A stretch of DNA of 64,000 bases from Crambe crambe (GCA_963924555.1 OZ004593.1:1794480-1858479), one strand, 5' to 3'. Positions 1 through 11,345 are shown, counted from the stretch's first letter. The notes: a model not told the origin generated them from the letters alone. Translations and numbers: made by a program.

Positions 1-35
1 AGTGCAACATATTCTTAAGTATAGTATGTACATAC

Positions 36-581
36 CTGGACAACTGCTTACTGAAGAGACACAGGACTGGCCATTCTGTATCATACCATTAGGACAGAAG
101 CAGCCTCGAACACAGATGCGTATGCATGGACGAGGGAGAGGATTCTGACAGGTGAGGGGACAGGCAGTCCCGCACTCTTTGTAAACCCTCCCATTGGTGC
201 AAGTAGGGGTGGGTGGTGGCTGGGTAGTTCGAAGTGGTGGGATAGTTTGAACCCTAGTAGTTGGTGGAGATGGTGGAGGCTGAGTTGAAACTCGATCTGA
301 AGAAGGATCATAATAAAGAGAATGATTCTACTATACAAGCCTCTAGTATTATAAAACAGACTAATTATTAGAACTATAAAAGAGCCAGAATAAGTATCAC
401 TGCTTACTGGGGCAATCTTCTGGAGCAACACATCCTTCACCAAGTTCTACCAGTCCAGTAGGACAGAAGCATCTTGCTACACACTGAAATGTGCAGAAGG
501 CAGGTGGGTTGTCAATATTTTGACAGGTCCTAGGACAAGACGTCCCACAAGAGTTGAAAACCCTTCCGTTAGTACATGATT
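36..581 (-). CDS. TIL-domain cysteine-rich secreted protein, partial
   Basis: Two exons read on the minus strand (581-409 and 296-36), joined in phase, each encoding one trypsin-inhibitor-like (TIL) cysteine-rich domain. Both domains start CTNGRVF or CTNGRVY, then have CGTxCPxTCQN and a C-x-C-x3-CFCPxG core, and end in a C...CP pair. Between them is a Pro/Thr linker (STQPPPSPPTTR type). The second exon ends at a good donor (G|GTATG) at position 35, so the gene runs off the left edge. No start codon or signal peptide was found; the 5' exons must lie to the right of 581 and I could not identify them. TIL domains are small disulfide domains found in protease inhibitors and in mucin or von Willebrand-type proteins. 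The inhibitor role is therefore family inference. Confidence 0.8.
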
Positions 582-639
582 CTGTATCACGAGAAGGAGG
601 AAGAGGGATAAATGTAACAATTAAAGCTAGCATCGAATA

Positions 640-1632
640 AATTCGTTATTGATCTACCACCACCCTCTTTAGAGCTAGAGACCTCAATTGGATTCAACTA
701 GCTACAGCTTTATGTATTGAATCTACATGTATCGTCCAATTCCTGCAGCCCTAAACACCTTATTTGAACACACATTAGAATTTATTTAGGAACTTCATAG
801 TTTCTCTTTAGAGCAGCTGCATACCTAGTTACGGACATCCTTGTAATGTTTATCAACATAAGGCACAGTAGGGATAGCTATAGCCATTATAGAATGCAAA
901 AAATGCAGTCCAACTAAAGCACGTGATTGAGATAGGAAGTCACATAGTTAGCTAATTCCTTGTACACTCAGCAAGAAAATAGCTAACATCTGCTCACAGC
1001 CAGTATTATGAATGATATCAAAATATATAGCTGCAGCATTAGATAATAAACATGGCCCTGAATACTTTTAGATCAGAGGGGGGTTGGGAACATATAAGGA
1101 AGCGAGTGAATAGCTGTTGCATGATATGTGCATACGATAACGTCTTTCTTGGCAGAGTAGGCATGTTCAAACCTGTCCATAATAATTATACACACAGCAT
1201 AGATAGCTAGCCATCAGTTTTAGATAAGAGAAATGGTCATGATAATATCATTGTATGATTTGATGGGTCACAGTTCATGACAGCACAGTCCAGAAACTCT
1301 GATTTCAATGTAACCTGTGTGATATCAGCCAACTCAGCCAGTATAGTGGCCTTATTTAGCTATGGGGAATTTATGATCACTTTTTTGTGTAATCCTTCAC
1401 ACCTGGATTCGATTTCATCCTTGCATAATCTCATCCATTCAGCTCTTGTTTTTGTTGACCAGTTAACTAGTCATCCCTACATCACCTTCATTTATTAGTT
1501 TTTCTCCCCTTACTTTCTGCAAATGCATTTTTTTGAGTTATAAATTAATAAGAAGCTTGTATCTTGAGTTTTGATCTATTTATGTGTTCCACTGCTATGA
1601 CAGCTAGGCTATGACTATGAACAGCTTCTTTT

Positions 1633-1671
<39 letters not shown>

Positions 1672-1960
1672 AATATCCTATTTGGCTTATTGAAGGGGGA
1701 AGCAATCAAGCTAGGTGTTTAGGGTCTGTTTTAAATAGTTATGGCCTCTAACCAATCATCCATATCATCAATTAACGAGCTAGCTAGACAGCTAGTTGGT
1801 AAAAATCACTCCTTACGTGAAACGGTGAGGACTGGAATGGCCAGCAACAGGATAACGCCCAATAGGTGCTTCATTTCTCGAGTTACGATTCCCTTTCTTG
1901 TCCCAAGAAATAAGAATTATCACTAAAGCTTGATGCTACGAGCCACTCCCACCTATATAG
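640..1960. other. AT-rich spacer without a convincing gene
   Basis: Only short open frames (under 75 codons) without domain-like composition are visible. The 5' exons of the TIL gene may lie here. The one distinct feature is a CT microsatellite near 1636-1670. Confidence 0.5.
1636..1670. repeat. (CT)n microsatellite
   Basis: About 17 uninterrupted CT units in the spacer left of the array. Confidence 0.9.
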
Positions 1961-1969
1961 GGAAGATAT

Positions 1970-2012
1970 TATGACGTAATGTGTAAATATTCATACGCAT
2001 GCGCACCGCGAT
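1970..2012 (+). promoter_or_regulatory. Diverged array promoter of copy A
   Basis: ATGACGTAAT is followed by CGCATGCGCACCGCG. These are the same two motifs found before the intact copies, but in swapped order and with different spacing. This marks the left limit of the array. Confidence 0.5.
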
Positions 2013-2032
2013 CTATATATTATAGGCTACGA

Positions 2033-3610
2033 ATGTATTTCTACTTTCTTGTCCGCCTCTGCTTTCCTCGGGCCTTCATAAGCCAACTGGAGTCTCTATA
2101 ATAGCTTAGGTAATGGGGCTGGCTTGTGATGAGAGAGCACCACTGACCAGCTGTGATCATAGCTATGTCTGTGGTTCACTGGAGGAAAGAGACCATGCTC
2201 TAACCAGAGAGAAGTCAAGAAATTGTATGAATTCCAAGAATAGCCTCCCAGCTCCTGATAGGCTATGCTTGCCGATAAATGGGGTATGCCAGTGGTGGTG
2301 CAGTTGACGACTAGACTACCTTTATCATTACATATAATTCACAGCCACTGTGTCCTCTACCTGAAGGGTGGTTACCTTCTAGACCCCCAGGTGAATGTGT
2401 TATTATTGACCAGCAGTGTGAATGGTCAAGTAAGTGAACATTATTATAGTTTAAATTATTTCTGTCTAGGTCTAGTAGCTAGCTATATATATAGATCTAT
2501 TTACAGTTGTCTACGTAATAAAGTGGGAACTTGTTCCTTATGTAGTTCTCCCCACACTATACCACATAGTCTACATGTATCCAGTTATTTTTCTTATGGC
2601 TCCATTTAGACTGTTCAGCATTCTTGGACCGGTGCAACAACTATACTGGATATATGGGAGTGTATATAATGAAGCTCTTTATAATGCTAGCCACACTACC
2701 CCTTGCCCCAGTCATCCTTCAGGCCATACCCCTCCATCTCAGCCAGAAGACTGTCAGTTCAACTATTCATTTGGCCAGTATGAATTTAGCAGTAGCTATT
2801 TATATAGTCTTAGAGGTAACTTTAAATTACAGTTATAGGTATAGTGCTTTCATTGAGTTTTATTTGCCATGCATGGTAGCATTGGAACCTCAAAGTAGTT
2901 CCAGCATCACAAAATATCACAACTTAATCATCACAGAATACCAGCATCATAAAATACCACAACTTCCTCATCACATGGTACCACAACTTCAGCACCACAA
3001 CTTCAGCATAGTACCACAACTTCAGCATCACAGAGTACCACAACTTCAGCATCACAGAGTACCACAACTTCAGCATCACAGAGTACCACAACTTCAGCAT
3101 CACAGAGTACCACAACTTCAGCATCACATAGTACCACAACTTCATCATCACAAGACACACACACACACCATGACTCCAACATCAAAAAACACATCATCAA
3201 CACAAAATATGAATACTCCAGTGTCACAAACCACCATGATTCCAGCACGGCGAAAAAGGTCAGCACCACAAGGTACAGCCAGAACAATTACGTCTTTATA
3301 CCTTTTTAAGTTGGTCAACTTACCGTAACTGTTGTAACTGCTGGATTATCAGTGGTCATTGGAGCATGCCTGGTCATAGGAGTCACTTTGCTGATGGTAC
3401 TATAATTTTTGCTTGCCACTTTTACAGGTCTCGGAATCAATTACCAGTCAAAGATCACCCTAAATCAGTGAACCAGAAATAAAATTAATAGCTAATGTAT
3501 TAGCTAGAACTAGCTCACCCACTGAGGTGATCATGTTTCCTTTTTTCTATAGTGAAGATGGTATCATGGAATCATCAGATCAGACTGGACGTCTGATTAT
3601 AAAAGTCTGA
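2033..3610 (+). pseudogene. Array copy A: degenerate membrane-anchored copy
   Basis: Remains of the array family. The exon-2 part (about 2113-2434) keeps CGSLEERDHAL, LCLPINGVCQW and PPGECVIIDQQCEWSS. It lacks the first repeat, and a deletion plus frameshift follows CQW. Exon 3 (about 2607-2810) shows NCSAFLDRCNNY and then a shift into the frame with PSHPSGHTPPSQPEDCQF. A Ser/Thr-rich minisatellite stalk follows. Then comes a hydrophobic stretch (about 3325-3402; LTVTVVTAGLSVVIGACL...), a clear transmembrane helix. Later pieces encode a basic tail (NQLPVKDHPK, about 3430) and an acidic end (SEDGIMESSDQ, about 3551-3610) matching the last exon of copy I. Exon 1 is unrecognisable apart from a short ATG frame at 2033. 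With several frame breaks I call it a pseudogene. It could be partly rescued by introns I have misplaced. Confidence 0.65.
2965..3160 (+). repeat. 24-bp minisatellite encoding a Ser/Thr-rich repeat
   Basis: About eight tandem copies of a 24-bp unit, the best ones identical. In one plus frame the unit reads STTTSASQ, a mucin-like O-glycosylation stalk directly before the transmembrane segment of copy A. Confidence 0.85.
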
Positions 3611-3702
3611 AAAGAAAGATCTCCCTATGGAATGCTAGTGCTAGAGCTCAAAGAAGAGAACTACGTACTTACATAATAATTATAATATAAATATGGGTGG
3701 GG

Positions 3703-3768
3703 CTAGTTAGCGTGTATGATGCACAATGACGTAAGTCCTAGGTGGGTGGAGTAGCACGCATGCAGTGA
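3703..3768 (+). promoter_or_regulatory. Promoter block of copy B (variant)
   Basis: The GGGTGGGGCT box, AATGACGTAAG and CACGCATGCAG lie within 70 bp of the ATG at 3772. The NRF1-like palindrome is only half kept here; the CRE/ATF-like core is intact. Confidence 0.55.
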
Positions 3769-3771
3769 AGG

Positions 3772-4961
3772 ATGTTTCTCGTAATTGCTCTATATCTTTG
3801 TATATCTGCCTCTGCCACGGAAGGATCCTTCCCTGGACCTTGCAGGTTAGCCTTTAATTTAGCTATGTGTTAGAATTAAAATTCTGGTTAGCTGCTAACC
3901 TGGCTGGCTACTTTTCCACAGTGCTCTATGTTGTACCTGTACTCTGTATTTAAAAAAAACAAAAAAACTTCAGGGAATGGTTGTGGCCTTGTGAAGGTGG
4001 AGAGTGGCGTTGTACCTCAGAGGAAACATACGGACGCTTCAATTTTGGTCCACAACCAGGTTGTCCAACCCTACCCATCACTGTTCCTCAACCATCGGGC
4101 AAATGCAGACTTGTAAAAGGAATATGCCAGTACACCAACTCCTCTCTGGAGTGTGCCACTTGGGTCCCTAGTGGTGACTATCGCTACATTTGTGGTTCAG
4201 TGGCGGAGAGAGATCAAGCATTGGAAAGTAAGGGGAGTTTTATCGGGAATCCCCCAGTTCCTGATCAGCTGTGCCTGCCAATTAATGGGACATGCCAGTG
4301 GTATAACCCCTGTCGCTTCTGGAAGGGATTTTGCAGTTCTCCCTATCGTTGTGGTAGTATTGATGACTACCTTGCCTTCCAGTTTGGTCCACAGCCACTC
4401 TGTGCTCCTCCCCCTAAAGGGTGGGTGACTCCAATTCCTCCAGGCGAATGTATTATCACTGATAAACAGTGTAGATGGTCAAGTAAGTCAAAATCTTTCT
4501 GGTGTGCATGATATCCTGAAACCTGTTGGAGGTACTATAACTTACTGTACATATAATTTTTATAGACTGCACTGGATTTATGGACTGGTGTCAAAGTAGC
4601 TGGATGTGTGGAAGTCAGTATGATAAAGATGTGTATTATGCCACCCCCCCTCCTTCTTGTCCACAACCTCCTCCAGATCCTCCTGAGCCAGGAGTGTGTC
4701 AGTTCAACATTACAACAGGGCAGTGCCAGTATCCAAAAGGTAGCTAATTAACAGTTTTAAAAACAATTGTAGAAAGCGTAACTATCTATCTATTAATATA
4801 TAAGAAGGTTTGTAACTGGTAGATTTATTTGGACTTCGTTTTTAAGCAGTTACTTTGCTTTTGTTACAGATCTCAAACTCAATCACCAGTCAAAGACCAC
4901 TCAAACTGAGTGGAATGCAGTGCCAGTAGGCCAAGCTCAAAGAAGAGCTCAACCTGACTAG
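3772..4961 (+). CDS. Array copy B: secreted four-repeat cysteine-rich protein
   Basis: Exons 3772-3845, 3974-4482, 4566-4739 and 4870-4961; all junctions are GT..AG and the phases fit (282 aa). Exon 1 is a signal peptide (MFLVIALYLCISASAT). The mature part is four tandem repeats of ~55-60 residues, mostly with six cysteines (C-x6-C-x5-C-x16-18-C-x13-15-C-x6-C-[QR]-[YW]) and the recurring phrases FGPQPxC and PPGxC. Repeat 2 lacks cysteines 2 and 4. Exon 3 holds repeat 4 with a Pro-rich loop. Exon 4 gives a basic tail ending AQRRAQPD. There is no membrane segment, so it is probably secreted. I do not recognise the domain. Even Cys spacing implies disulfides; an extracellular binding or defence role would be a guess. 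Confidence 0.85.
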
Positions 4962-5102
4962 ACGGTATAAAGTTAAATAAGTCATTCACGTTCATTTGAT
5001 AATTTAAAAAAACCTATGGGGTAATCAGCTCTCTTCTGGTGTTGTGTTTTTGGTCAAAAAAATAATTTGTAGCGGTCGACTGCAGGGTGCAGGTATATAG
5101 GT

Positions 5103-5140
5103 GGGGCTGGTCGGCGCATGCGTGCGATGATGACGTAATG
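5103..5140 (+). promoter_or_regulatory. Promoter block of copy C
   Basis: GGGGCTGGTCGGCGCATGCG is followed by TGATGACGTAATGTCC, about 40 bp before the ATG at 5178. This is the consensus arrangement of the array: NRF1-like palindrome, then a CRE/ATF-like site. Confidence 0.7.
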
Positions 5141-5177
5141 TCCTAAGTGGATCTCAGAGATGTCTAGGACTTTAAGT

Positions 5178-6359
5178 ATGTTTCTTGTTATTGCTCTATA
5201 TCTTTGTATATCTGCCTCTGCCACGGTGGAATCCTTCCCTGGACCTTGCAGGTTAGTGTTAGCATTATAATTCTCAACTGGGCTGGGTAGCTATAAACTG
5301 TGAGATAAACTTCGGAAGTGACGACTGTAAGGCTAGCCGCTACTAGCTAGCTAGCAAAAGATTGGGCTGTGGATTTCCCACTTCTGAAGTTACCTTACTA
5401 TATATTCCAGGGAATGGTTGTGGCCTTGTGAAGGTGGAGAGTGGCGTTGTACCTCAGAGGAAACATACGGACGCTTCAAATTTGGTCCACAACCAGGTTG
5501 CCCAACCCTACCCATCACTGTTCCTCCACCATCGGGCAAATGCAGACTTGTGAATGGAATATGCCAGTATACCATCTCCTCTCTGGAGTGTACCACTTGG
5601 GTCCCTAGTAATGACTATCGCTACACCTGTGGTTCAGTGGAGGAGAGAGATCAAGTATCAGAAACTAACAGGAGATTCATCGGGAATCCCCCAGTTCCTG
5701 ATCAGCTGTGCCTGCCAATAAACGGGATGTGTCAGTGGTATAACCCCTGTCGCTTCTGGAAGGGATTTTGCAGTTCTCCGTATCATTGTGGTAGTATTGA
5801 TGACTACCTTGCCTTCCAGTTTGGTCCACAGCCACGCTGTGTTGCTCCCCCTAAAGGGTGGGTGCTTCCAATTCCTCCAGGCGACTGTATTATCACTGAT
5901 CAACAGTGTAGATGGTCAAGTAAGTAATCTTTCTGGTAATAGATGAAACTCTAATCAAACTTGTTGGAGGTTAATAGCTAGTTATGCTACAGGTATTGTA
6001 TACATACTTATAGACTGCACTGGATTTATGGGCTGGTGCCAAGGTAACTGGATGTGTGGGAGTCAGTATGATAAGGCTGTATATTACGCCAGCCCCCCTC
6101 CTCCTTGCCCTGCCCCTCCTCCAGGCCACACCCCTCCTCCTGAGCCAGGAGTGTGTCGGTTCAACATTACAGCAGGCCAGTGCCAGTATCAAAAAGGTAA
6201 TTCATCAGTTGTAGAATAACTAGCTAGTCTTACATCATAAACTGGTGTCGGCCACTTAGGTATTACTTTGCTTTTGCTACAGATCTCAAAATTGATCACC
6301 AGTCAAAGACCACCCCAAGTGCAGTGGGCCAGAGCTCAAAGAAGAAAACCAGACAATAG
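5178..6359 (+). CDS. Array copy C: secreted four-repeat cysteine-rich protein
   Basis: Exons 5178-5251, 5411-5919, 6014-6196 and 6283-6359 (280 aa). Signal peptide MFLVIALYLCISASATVE, then four cysteine repeats as in copy B. Repeat 2 reads TWVPSNDYRYTCGSVEERDQ and again lacks two cysteines. Exon 3 has an expanded Pro loop (PPGHTPPPEPGVC). The last exon is shortened relative to B: it loses the EWNAVPV segment and ends SSKKKTRQ, strongly basic. No transmembrane segment. Exon 2 is almost identical in DNA to the neighbouring copies, which suggests recent duplication or gene conversion. Confidence 0.85.
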
Positions 6360-6498
6360 TTAACTTTATCAAAAAAATAATCTATTGGGTTTACTTGATA
6401 CCATGATTAGCATAAACGCTAGATTCTGTTCATAGAGTGGGCAATCAGCTCTCTGCTAAGTGTTTAAGAATTGAGCAGCTGTATGTAGTATTAAGTGG

Positions 6499-6540
6499 GT
6501 GGGGCTGGTCGGCGCATGCGCGCGATGATAACGCAATGTC
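6499..6540 (+). promoter_or_regulatory. Orphan promoter block of pseudogene D
   Basis: GTCGGCGCATGCGCGCGATG is intact, but the CRE core is mutated (ATAACGCAAT instead of ATGACGTAAT). It is followed not by exon 1 but by a hairpin and the intron. Confidence 0.65.
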
Positions 6541-6571
6541 CTAGCTAGCCATTTAAGTAGGTTAGTAGCAT

Positions 6572-6656
6572 AGCTGGCATAAACAGCCACTTAGCAGCTA
6601 ACGAGAATTCTATGATAGAATTCTCGTTAGCTGCTAAGTGGCTATTTATGCCAGCT
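6572..6656. repeat. 85-bp hairpin of inverted intron-1 sequence
   Basis: Two nearly perfect arms of about 39 bp (AGCTGGCATAAACAGCCACT... and its reverse complement) flank a short TATGATA-like loop. The right arm matches the start of intron 1 of the other copies, so the left arm is an inverted duplicate of intron 1. Confidence 0.85.
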
Positions 6657-6974
6657 GGGTAGTGATGCTCAGCTGTACTTTATCCCCTATGGCCATTGTG
6701 TAACAGTGTGTGTTAATTTATAGTGACATGATCACAGGAATTAACTGAATGACTAGCTAAGTTATAATTAAGGTGGTAAACTATCTTTGGAAATGCTGAC
6801 TGTGGAGCCAGGCTACTAGCTATACTTTGATTTATTGTACTATCATCAGTACCTTCAGTTCAGGTAGAGCATGAGTCAATAGCTTATCACAGCTAGGCTG
6901 AGCTAGCTAGCAAGAGTTTGAGCTGTGGATTTCCCCACTTTTGAAATTACCCCACCTTTTACAATATATTCCAG

Positions 6975-7927
6975 GGAATGGTTGTGGCCTTGTGAAGGTG
7001 GAGAGTGGCGCTGAGGAATCATGTGGACGCTTCAAATTTGAGGTTGTCCAACCCTACCCATCACTGTTTCTCCACCATCAGGCAAATGCAGACTTGTGAA
7101 TGGAATCTGCCAGTACACCAACTCCTCTCTGGAGTGTGCCACTTGGAACCCTAGTGGTGACTATCGCTACACCTGTGGTTCTGTGGAGGAGAGAGATCAA
7201 GCATTGGAAAGTAAGGAGAGATTTATCGGGAATCCCCCAGTTCCTGATCAGCTTTGCCTGCCAATAAATGGGACGTGTCAGTGGTATAACCCCTGTCGCT
7301 TCTGGAAGGGATTTTGCAGTTCTCCCTATCGTTGTGGTACTATTGATGACTACCTTGCCTTTCGGTTTGGTCCACAGCCACGCTGTGCTGCTCCCCCTAA
7401 AGGGTGGGTGCCTCCAATTCCTCCAGGCGAATGTATTATTACTGATCAACAGTGTAGATGGTCAAGTAAGTCAAAATCTTTCTGGTGTGCATAAATGAAA
7501 CTCTAGTCTTGGTATCCTGAAACCTGTTGGAGGTACTATGATTTACAGTACAACATATAATCACTATTATAGACTGCACTGGATTTATGGGCTGGTGCCA
7601 TGGTAACTGGATGTGTGGAAGTCAGTATGATAAGGATGTGTATTTTTCCAGCCCCTCTCCCCCTTGTCCTCCCCGTCCTCCACCTCCTCCTGAGCCAGGA
7701 GTGTGTCAGTTCAATATTACAGCAGGCCACTGCCAGTATCCAAAAGGTGATCAAATTATACTCAACAACTGCAACTGTAACTGGTAGCTATTTCCATAAT
7801 ACTTGTTTTTAGGAGTCACTTTGCTTTTGCTACAGATCTCAAAGTTGATCACCAGTCAAAGATCACTCCAAGTGATTGGAATGCAGTGCCAGTTAGCCAG
7901 AGCTCAAAGAAGAGAACCAGACTATAA
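6975..7927 (+). pseudogene. Array copy D: pseudogene without exon 1
   Basis: Exon 2 (6975-7465), exon 3 (7573-7746) and exon 4 (7836-7927) are present with good splice sites. Exon 1 is missing between promoter and intron. Exon 2 has small deletions near 7010 and 7042 that create an in-frame TGA right after the EGGEWR segment. Downstream of that the coding sequence is well preserved (VPDQLCLPINGTCQW, FGPQPRCAAPPKGW), so the damage is recent. Without a signal peptide and with an early stop it cannot give the family product. Confidence 0.85.
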
Positions 7928-8340
7928 CTTTATCTATTTGCGTTCATTTGATATCTCATCCCAGCTCATATCATAGAGTGAGTGATCAGCTTTCTTCTTT
8001 TCTGGTGTTTTAAATGCACATCAGGTGACGTGGGTGGGGCTGGTCGGCGCATGCGCGCGATGATGACCTAATGTCTTAATTGGGATCTCTTGATAATTCT
8101 TGTTATTGCTCTCTATATCTGCCTCTGCCACGGGGGAATCCTTCCCTGGACCTTGCAAGTTAGCTTTTAGCTATGTAGAAATCTCGTTAGCAGCTAAGTG
8201 GCTGCTTAAAATTAAATGTTACATGCCAGCTAGGTGGTGATGATGTAGTGATGATGTAGCTATGGCCAGTACTCTGTACTTATCCCCTGTGGCCATCGTG
8301 TAGCTTCTTTGCCAGTGTGCGTTAATTTATAGCAACTCGG
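7660..8340 (+). repeat. ~680-bp segmental duplicate, left copy
   Basis: The segment from the middle of exon 3 of copy D through exon 4, spacer, promoter, exon 1 and the start of intron 1 is repeated in the same order at about 17775-18470. The two copies bracket the foreign insert. Confidence 0.8.
8045..8340 (+). pseudogene. Array copy E: promoter and exon 1 without start codon
   Basis: The promoter block GTCGGCGCATGCGCGCGATG plus a mutated CRE (TGATGACCTAAT) precede an exon-1-like stretch at 8097-8157 (ATCTGCCTCTGCCACGG, CCTGGACCTTGCAAG). A deletion of about 7 bp removes the ATG that follows 'gataag' in copy F. About 180 bp of intron 1 follow, and then homology stops. No exon 2 follows before foreign sequence. 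Confidence 0.8.
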
Positions 8341-8600
8341 CTGTAGCCAGGATTTTAAAAAAGGGGTGGCTGAAGGATATCCATACACTTGTGTGCGGAA
8401 AAAAATTTTCATTGCCATGCCCACTTTTGCCTAACCTAATGCCACACTCACTGATGTTTTGCATGAGGCAGTCAGGACTTATGAAGATTATGAGTAGATA
8501 ATGAGGATAGTATATACCACTTCTTCACAATCCACTAGCTAACCTGGGTAAACTGAGCATGCATGCTCAAGCTATTGCTTTCCCCTTGATGCTTGTAAAG

Positions 8601-8747
8601 TGGTCCCTGGATTATAAGACCACCTCTTAATTTTTGGGATAGCAGAAAGTGGTGATCTCTATAATAAAAAAGGATAAATAAAAGGACCAATGCATTAGAG
8701 AGTGGTCTAATAAGGCAGGGGACAGGGGTCTTATAATCCAGGGATCA
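8601..8747. mobile_element. Short inverted-repeat element (MITE-like)
   Basis: TGGTCCCTGGATTATAAGAC at the left end is matched by GTCTTATAATCCAGGGATCA at the right. No coding capacity. A second small inverted repeat (TTCCAGGAATCATT / AATGATTCCTGGAA) lies at about 8895-8955. Confidence 0.75.
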
Positions 8748-8969
8748 GTGTACTGTTTGTTATGTGCATGCCAAGTGCTCACCACAAAACCCTCAGGAGA
8801 TAATTAAAGTGCCTGTGGTTGATGGGTTTGGTCTGGCCCTTGGTCTGCAACTGAATGGTCTTGCATTAACTAATATTCATCTGTGATTGCGATGGTGATT
8901 CAAATTTCCAGGAATCATTGAGTAAGCTAGATTGGCCATGAATGATTCCTGGAAAGTTGAATCAACATT

Positions 8970-9075
8970 AACACACACTGGCAGAGAAGCAATGACTAAC
9001 AAACTATCTTTGGAAATACTGACTGTGGAGCTGGGCTACAATACCTTTAGGAAGAACATGAAATCAATAGCTTCC
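8970..9075 (+). other. Stranded fragment of array intron 1
   Basis: AAATACTGACTGTGGAGCTG and the following 'gaacatgaaatcaatagc' match the middle of intron 1 in copies D and H. Just before it, ATTAACACACACTGGCAGAG is the reverse complement of another intron-1 piece. Intron 1 of copy E was therefore broken and partly inverted. Confidence 0.6.
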
Positions 9076-9218
9076 CTGTTTACAGAATGTTAAAATAGTA
9101 AGTACATAAGAGGTTTAGGCTTTATATTTCATAATAGCTATTCTCTTATTTTTAGCTTCGACATGAATTTAGACAAATGAGCAGATGTGATACATTGATT
9201 GAGGATTAGCCTTCTTGG

Positions 9219-9678
9219 ATGAAGAAGATATTCATTTATTCTAAGATTGAAGCAAAATCACGAGCATGGATCAGGAACTGCCTCACCAATTATGACACTT
9301 CTAAAGAGATAATGCTGCATGTACAGGTGTGGTCTAGTGGTTTATTAATTATATTGCTGTATTGACAGTCCCTTCATTTATGGGGTAGCTAATCCACTTT
9401 GATCTTTGGCTATTTCATAGGACTCAGTTGATCTGGAAAAGGGAATTAAGAAAATTGACAAGGGTTTTCCCTACATTGTAATGCTCTCATCAGATGAAGG
9501 CCAACAGTTCTTCATTGTTGTGGAAGAAAATTTCTTAACTGATAGTGGTAACCTTATAGTGGATCTCTACTATGTATTTGATATTGTATACCCACAACCT
9601 CTTTATCCTGTCCTTATATTTATTCAGCATTTTTTGTGCAACCTTAAAGATAACCAAAATATTCCTAATTCTATATAG
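9219..9678 (+). pseudogene. Two-exon fragment of an unidentified protein
   Basis: Exons 9219-9326 (MKKIFIYSKIEAKSRAWIRN...) and 9421-9678 (DSVDLEKGIKKIDKGFPYIV...) join in phase 0 with CAG|GT and TAG| borders. The end LIVDLYYVFDIVYPQPLYPV and FLCNLKDNQNIPNSI recall the C-terminal region of large uncharacterised animal proteins annotated as SAMD3-like. That resemblance is from memory and unverified. A stop codon lies directly upstream, so only the end of a gene is present. Confidence 0.4.
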
Positions 9679-9779
9679 TACTCTTACTAATATCAATAGT
9701 TAGTTTGTGTATCAGTTTTCATGTATCATTCTCATTATGTATTAGTCCTATATGTATACATTTTTCTGTATAGAGAACA

Positions 9780-11090
9780 ATGTTCAGGAAATCCAGATCA
9801 AGGGTTTTGTAAGCAACCTAAAGGTGCGGTGCTGCAGAACACCCTCTAAAAAAATTAGGGTGCTATTGCACACCCATGTTTAACACCCAAGGGATCAACA
9901 CCCTTAAAAGGTGTTGTTATGACACCCTTTTTTAAACAGTGTATAGCCGCCACAAAAAGGGACATTTTACACTAAGGGGGGACATTCTACACAAAGGGGG
10001 ACATTTCACCCTAGTGTAGTTTGTCCTGGGGGTAGATTGTCCGGGGACACTTTATACTAGAGTATAATGTCCAGGGGGACACTTAGTAGGTACACTATAT
10101 ATGCATGACAACATCATTCATGCATCTCGCACGCCGCCCTTCAGGAGGGGCAGCGCGCGAGACTAATTCATCCACTGTCATGATTTTCATTTAGTGCACT
10201 TAAAATAATAACTGAAAGCTGTTTAATCGTAAAAGGGCTGGCTCTGCGAGACTACTAATGATAGTGGCCATTAAATTTTTATTGTACATTCTTAAATCTA
10301 TTAATCACTGAGTATAGCTAGCTAGCTACACAGTGTATTGAATTAAATTTCCCATAACCATGTTATGATTGTTATGATGGTTATAATTATGTCAAATTTA
10401 GCTGGGTATGAGGATGTTGTATCTATTGTGGAACTGTATCTGAACTTATGAATGGCCTCAAAATGCTTTTCACTGCTTTTATATTCATATTTTTTCCCCC
10501 GTTGTTGTTCAATACATGAAGTAATGAATAAAATAACCACCCGCCCGCATCCTGTTTAACAAGAAATGAGTTGAGAAACTAATCAAGTTTATTTCACTTC
10601 ACACCAAAAAAAAAAAAAAAAAAAAAGAAGCTATACACAACTAGTAGCTATAGCTACCTATTCTATGACAAAGTTTTTATTAGACTAAATATCCCATCTG
10701 AGGACTACATTGTTTGGTTGCACTAAAAATAAAAGCTATTACTATGACTATTACTATGACTATTATCGATATCGAAATCGTAATAATTGCACAATTACTC
10801 AAACGGAGCTTATCTCTGCAGGATAATCCCTCATTCGGATGAAGTTGTTGCTCTCTTCTTTCAATAATATTAAGGTGTCTGTGTCTAGGATTATCATGGT
10901 TGTATTGAGCTACTTCATTATTTTTATCCATTGTAGAATGGTATCACTAATTCACGATCTTTTCAGTCAACCTGCATAATAGAAGTTTAATTATAGTACT
11001 GTAGCATATCAAGACACTATTAATGCCTTACAGAAATCCGTTACCGGTGAGATAGCGCGCCTCCAGCCTCGTATTACTTTTCTCGCGAGG
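9780..11090. other. Repeat-rich spacer
   Basis: Inverted and direct repeats around 'gggtgctattgcacaccc' and 'aacacccttaaaaggtgtt' (9830-9935). Then several diverged 'gggggacattctacac' repeats (9955-10085), a poly-A run at 10604-10626 that may be a retroposon tail, and an ACTATTACTATG microsatellite at about 10735-10770. No gene recognised. Confidence 0.5.
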
Positions 11091-11189
11091 ATAGCTATGG
11101 CTTGTATGGATTCTTCTCTAGCAGCAAAATATCCAAGGGTCCGTGTACTCGACTGTGAGCAAACGGAACGTTATTATGGAAGCCGAGAA

Positions 11190-11345
11190 GGGCAATTTCC
11201 GCGCAGAATCTCCGCAGTGAAAGTTCCGCACTGAAGACTCCGCACTGAAGGATCCGCACTGAAAAAGTTCCGCACTGAAGATTCCGCACTGAAAAATTTC
11301 CGCACTGAAGAGATTCCGCACTGAAAAATCTCCCGCAGTGAAATC
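11190..11345. repeat. Minisatellite of 'ttccgcactgaag' units
   Basis: About ten diverged tandem units of 13-17 bp with core CCGCACTGAA. It ends next to TCAGTCGTTACGCCAGCGG (11345-11363), which recurs inverted at 13130-13148. Confidence 0.8.
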
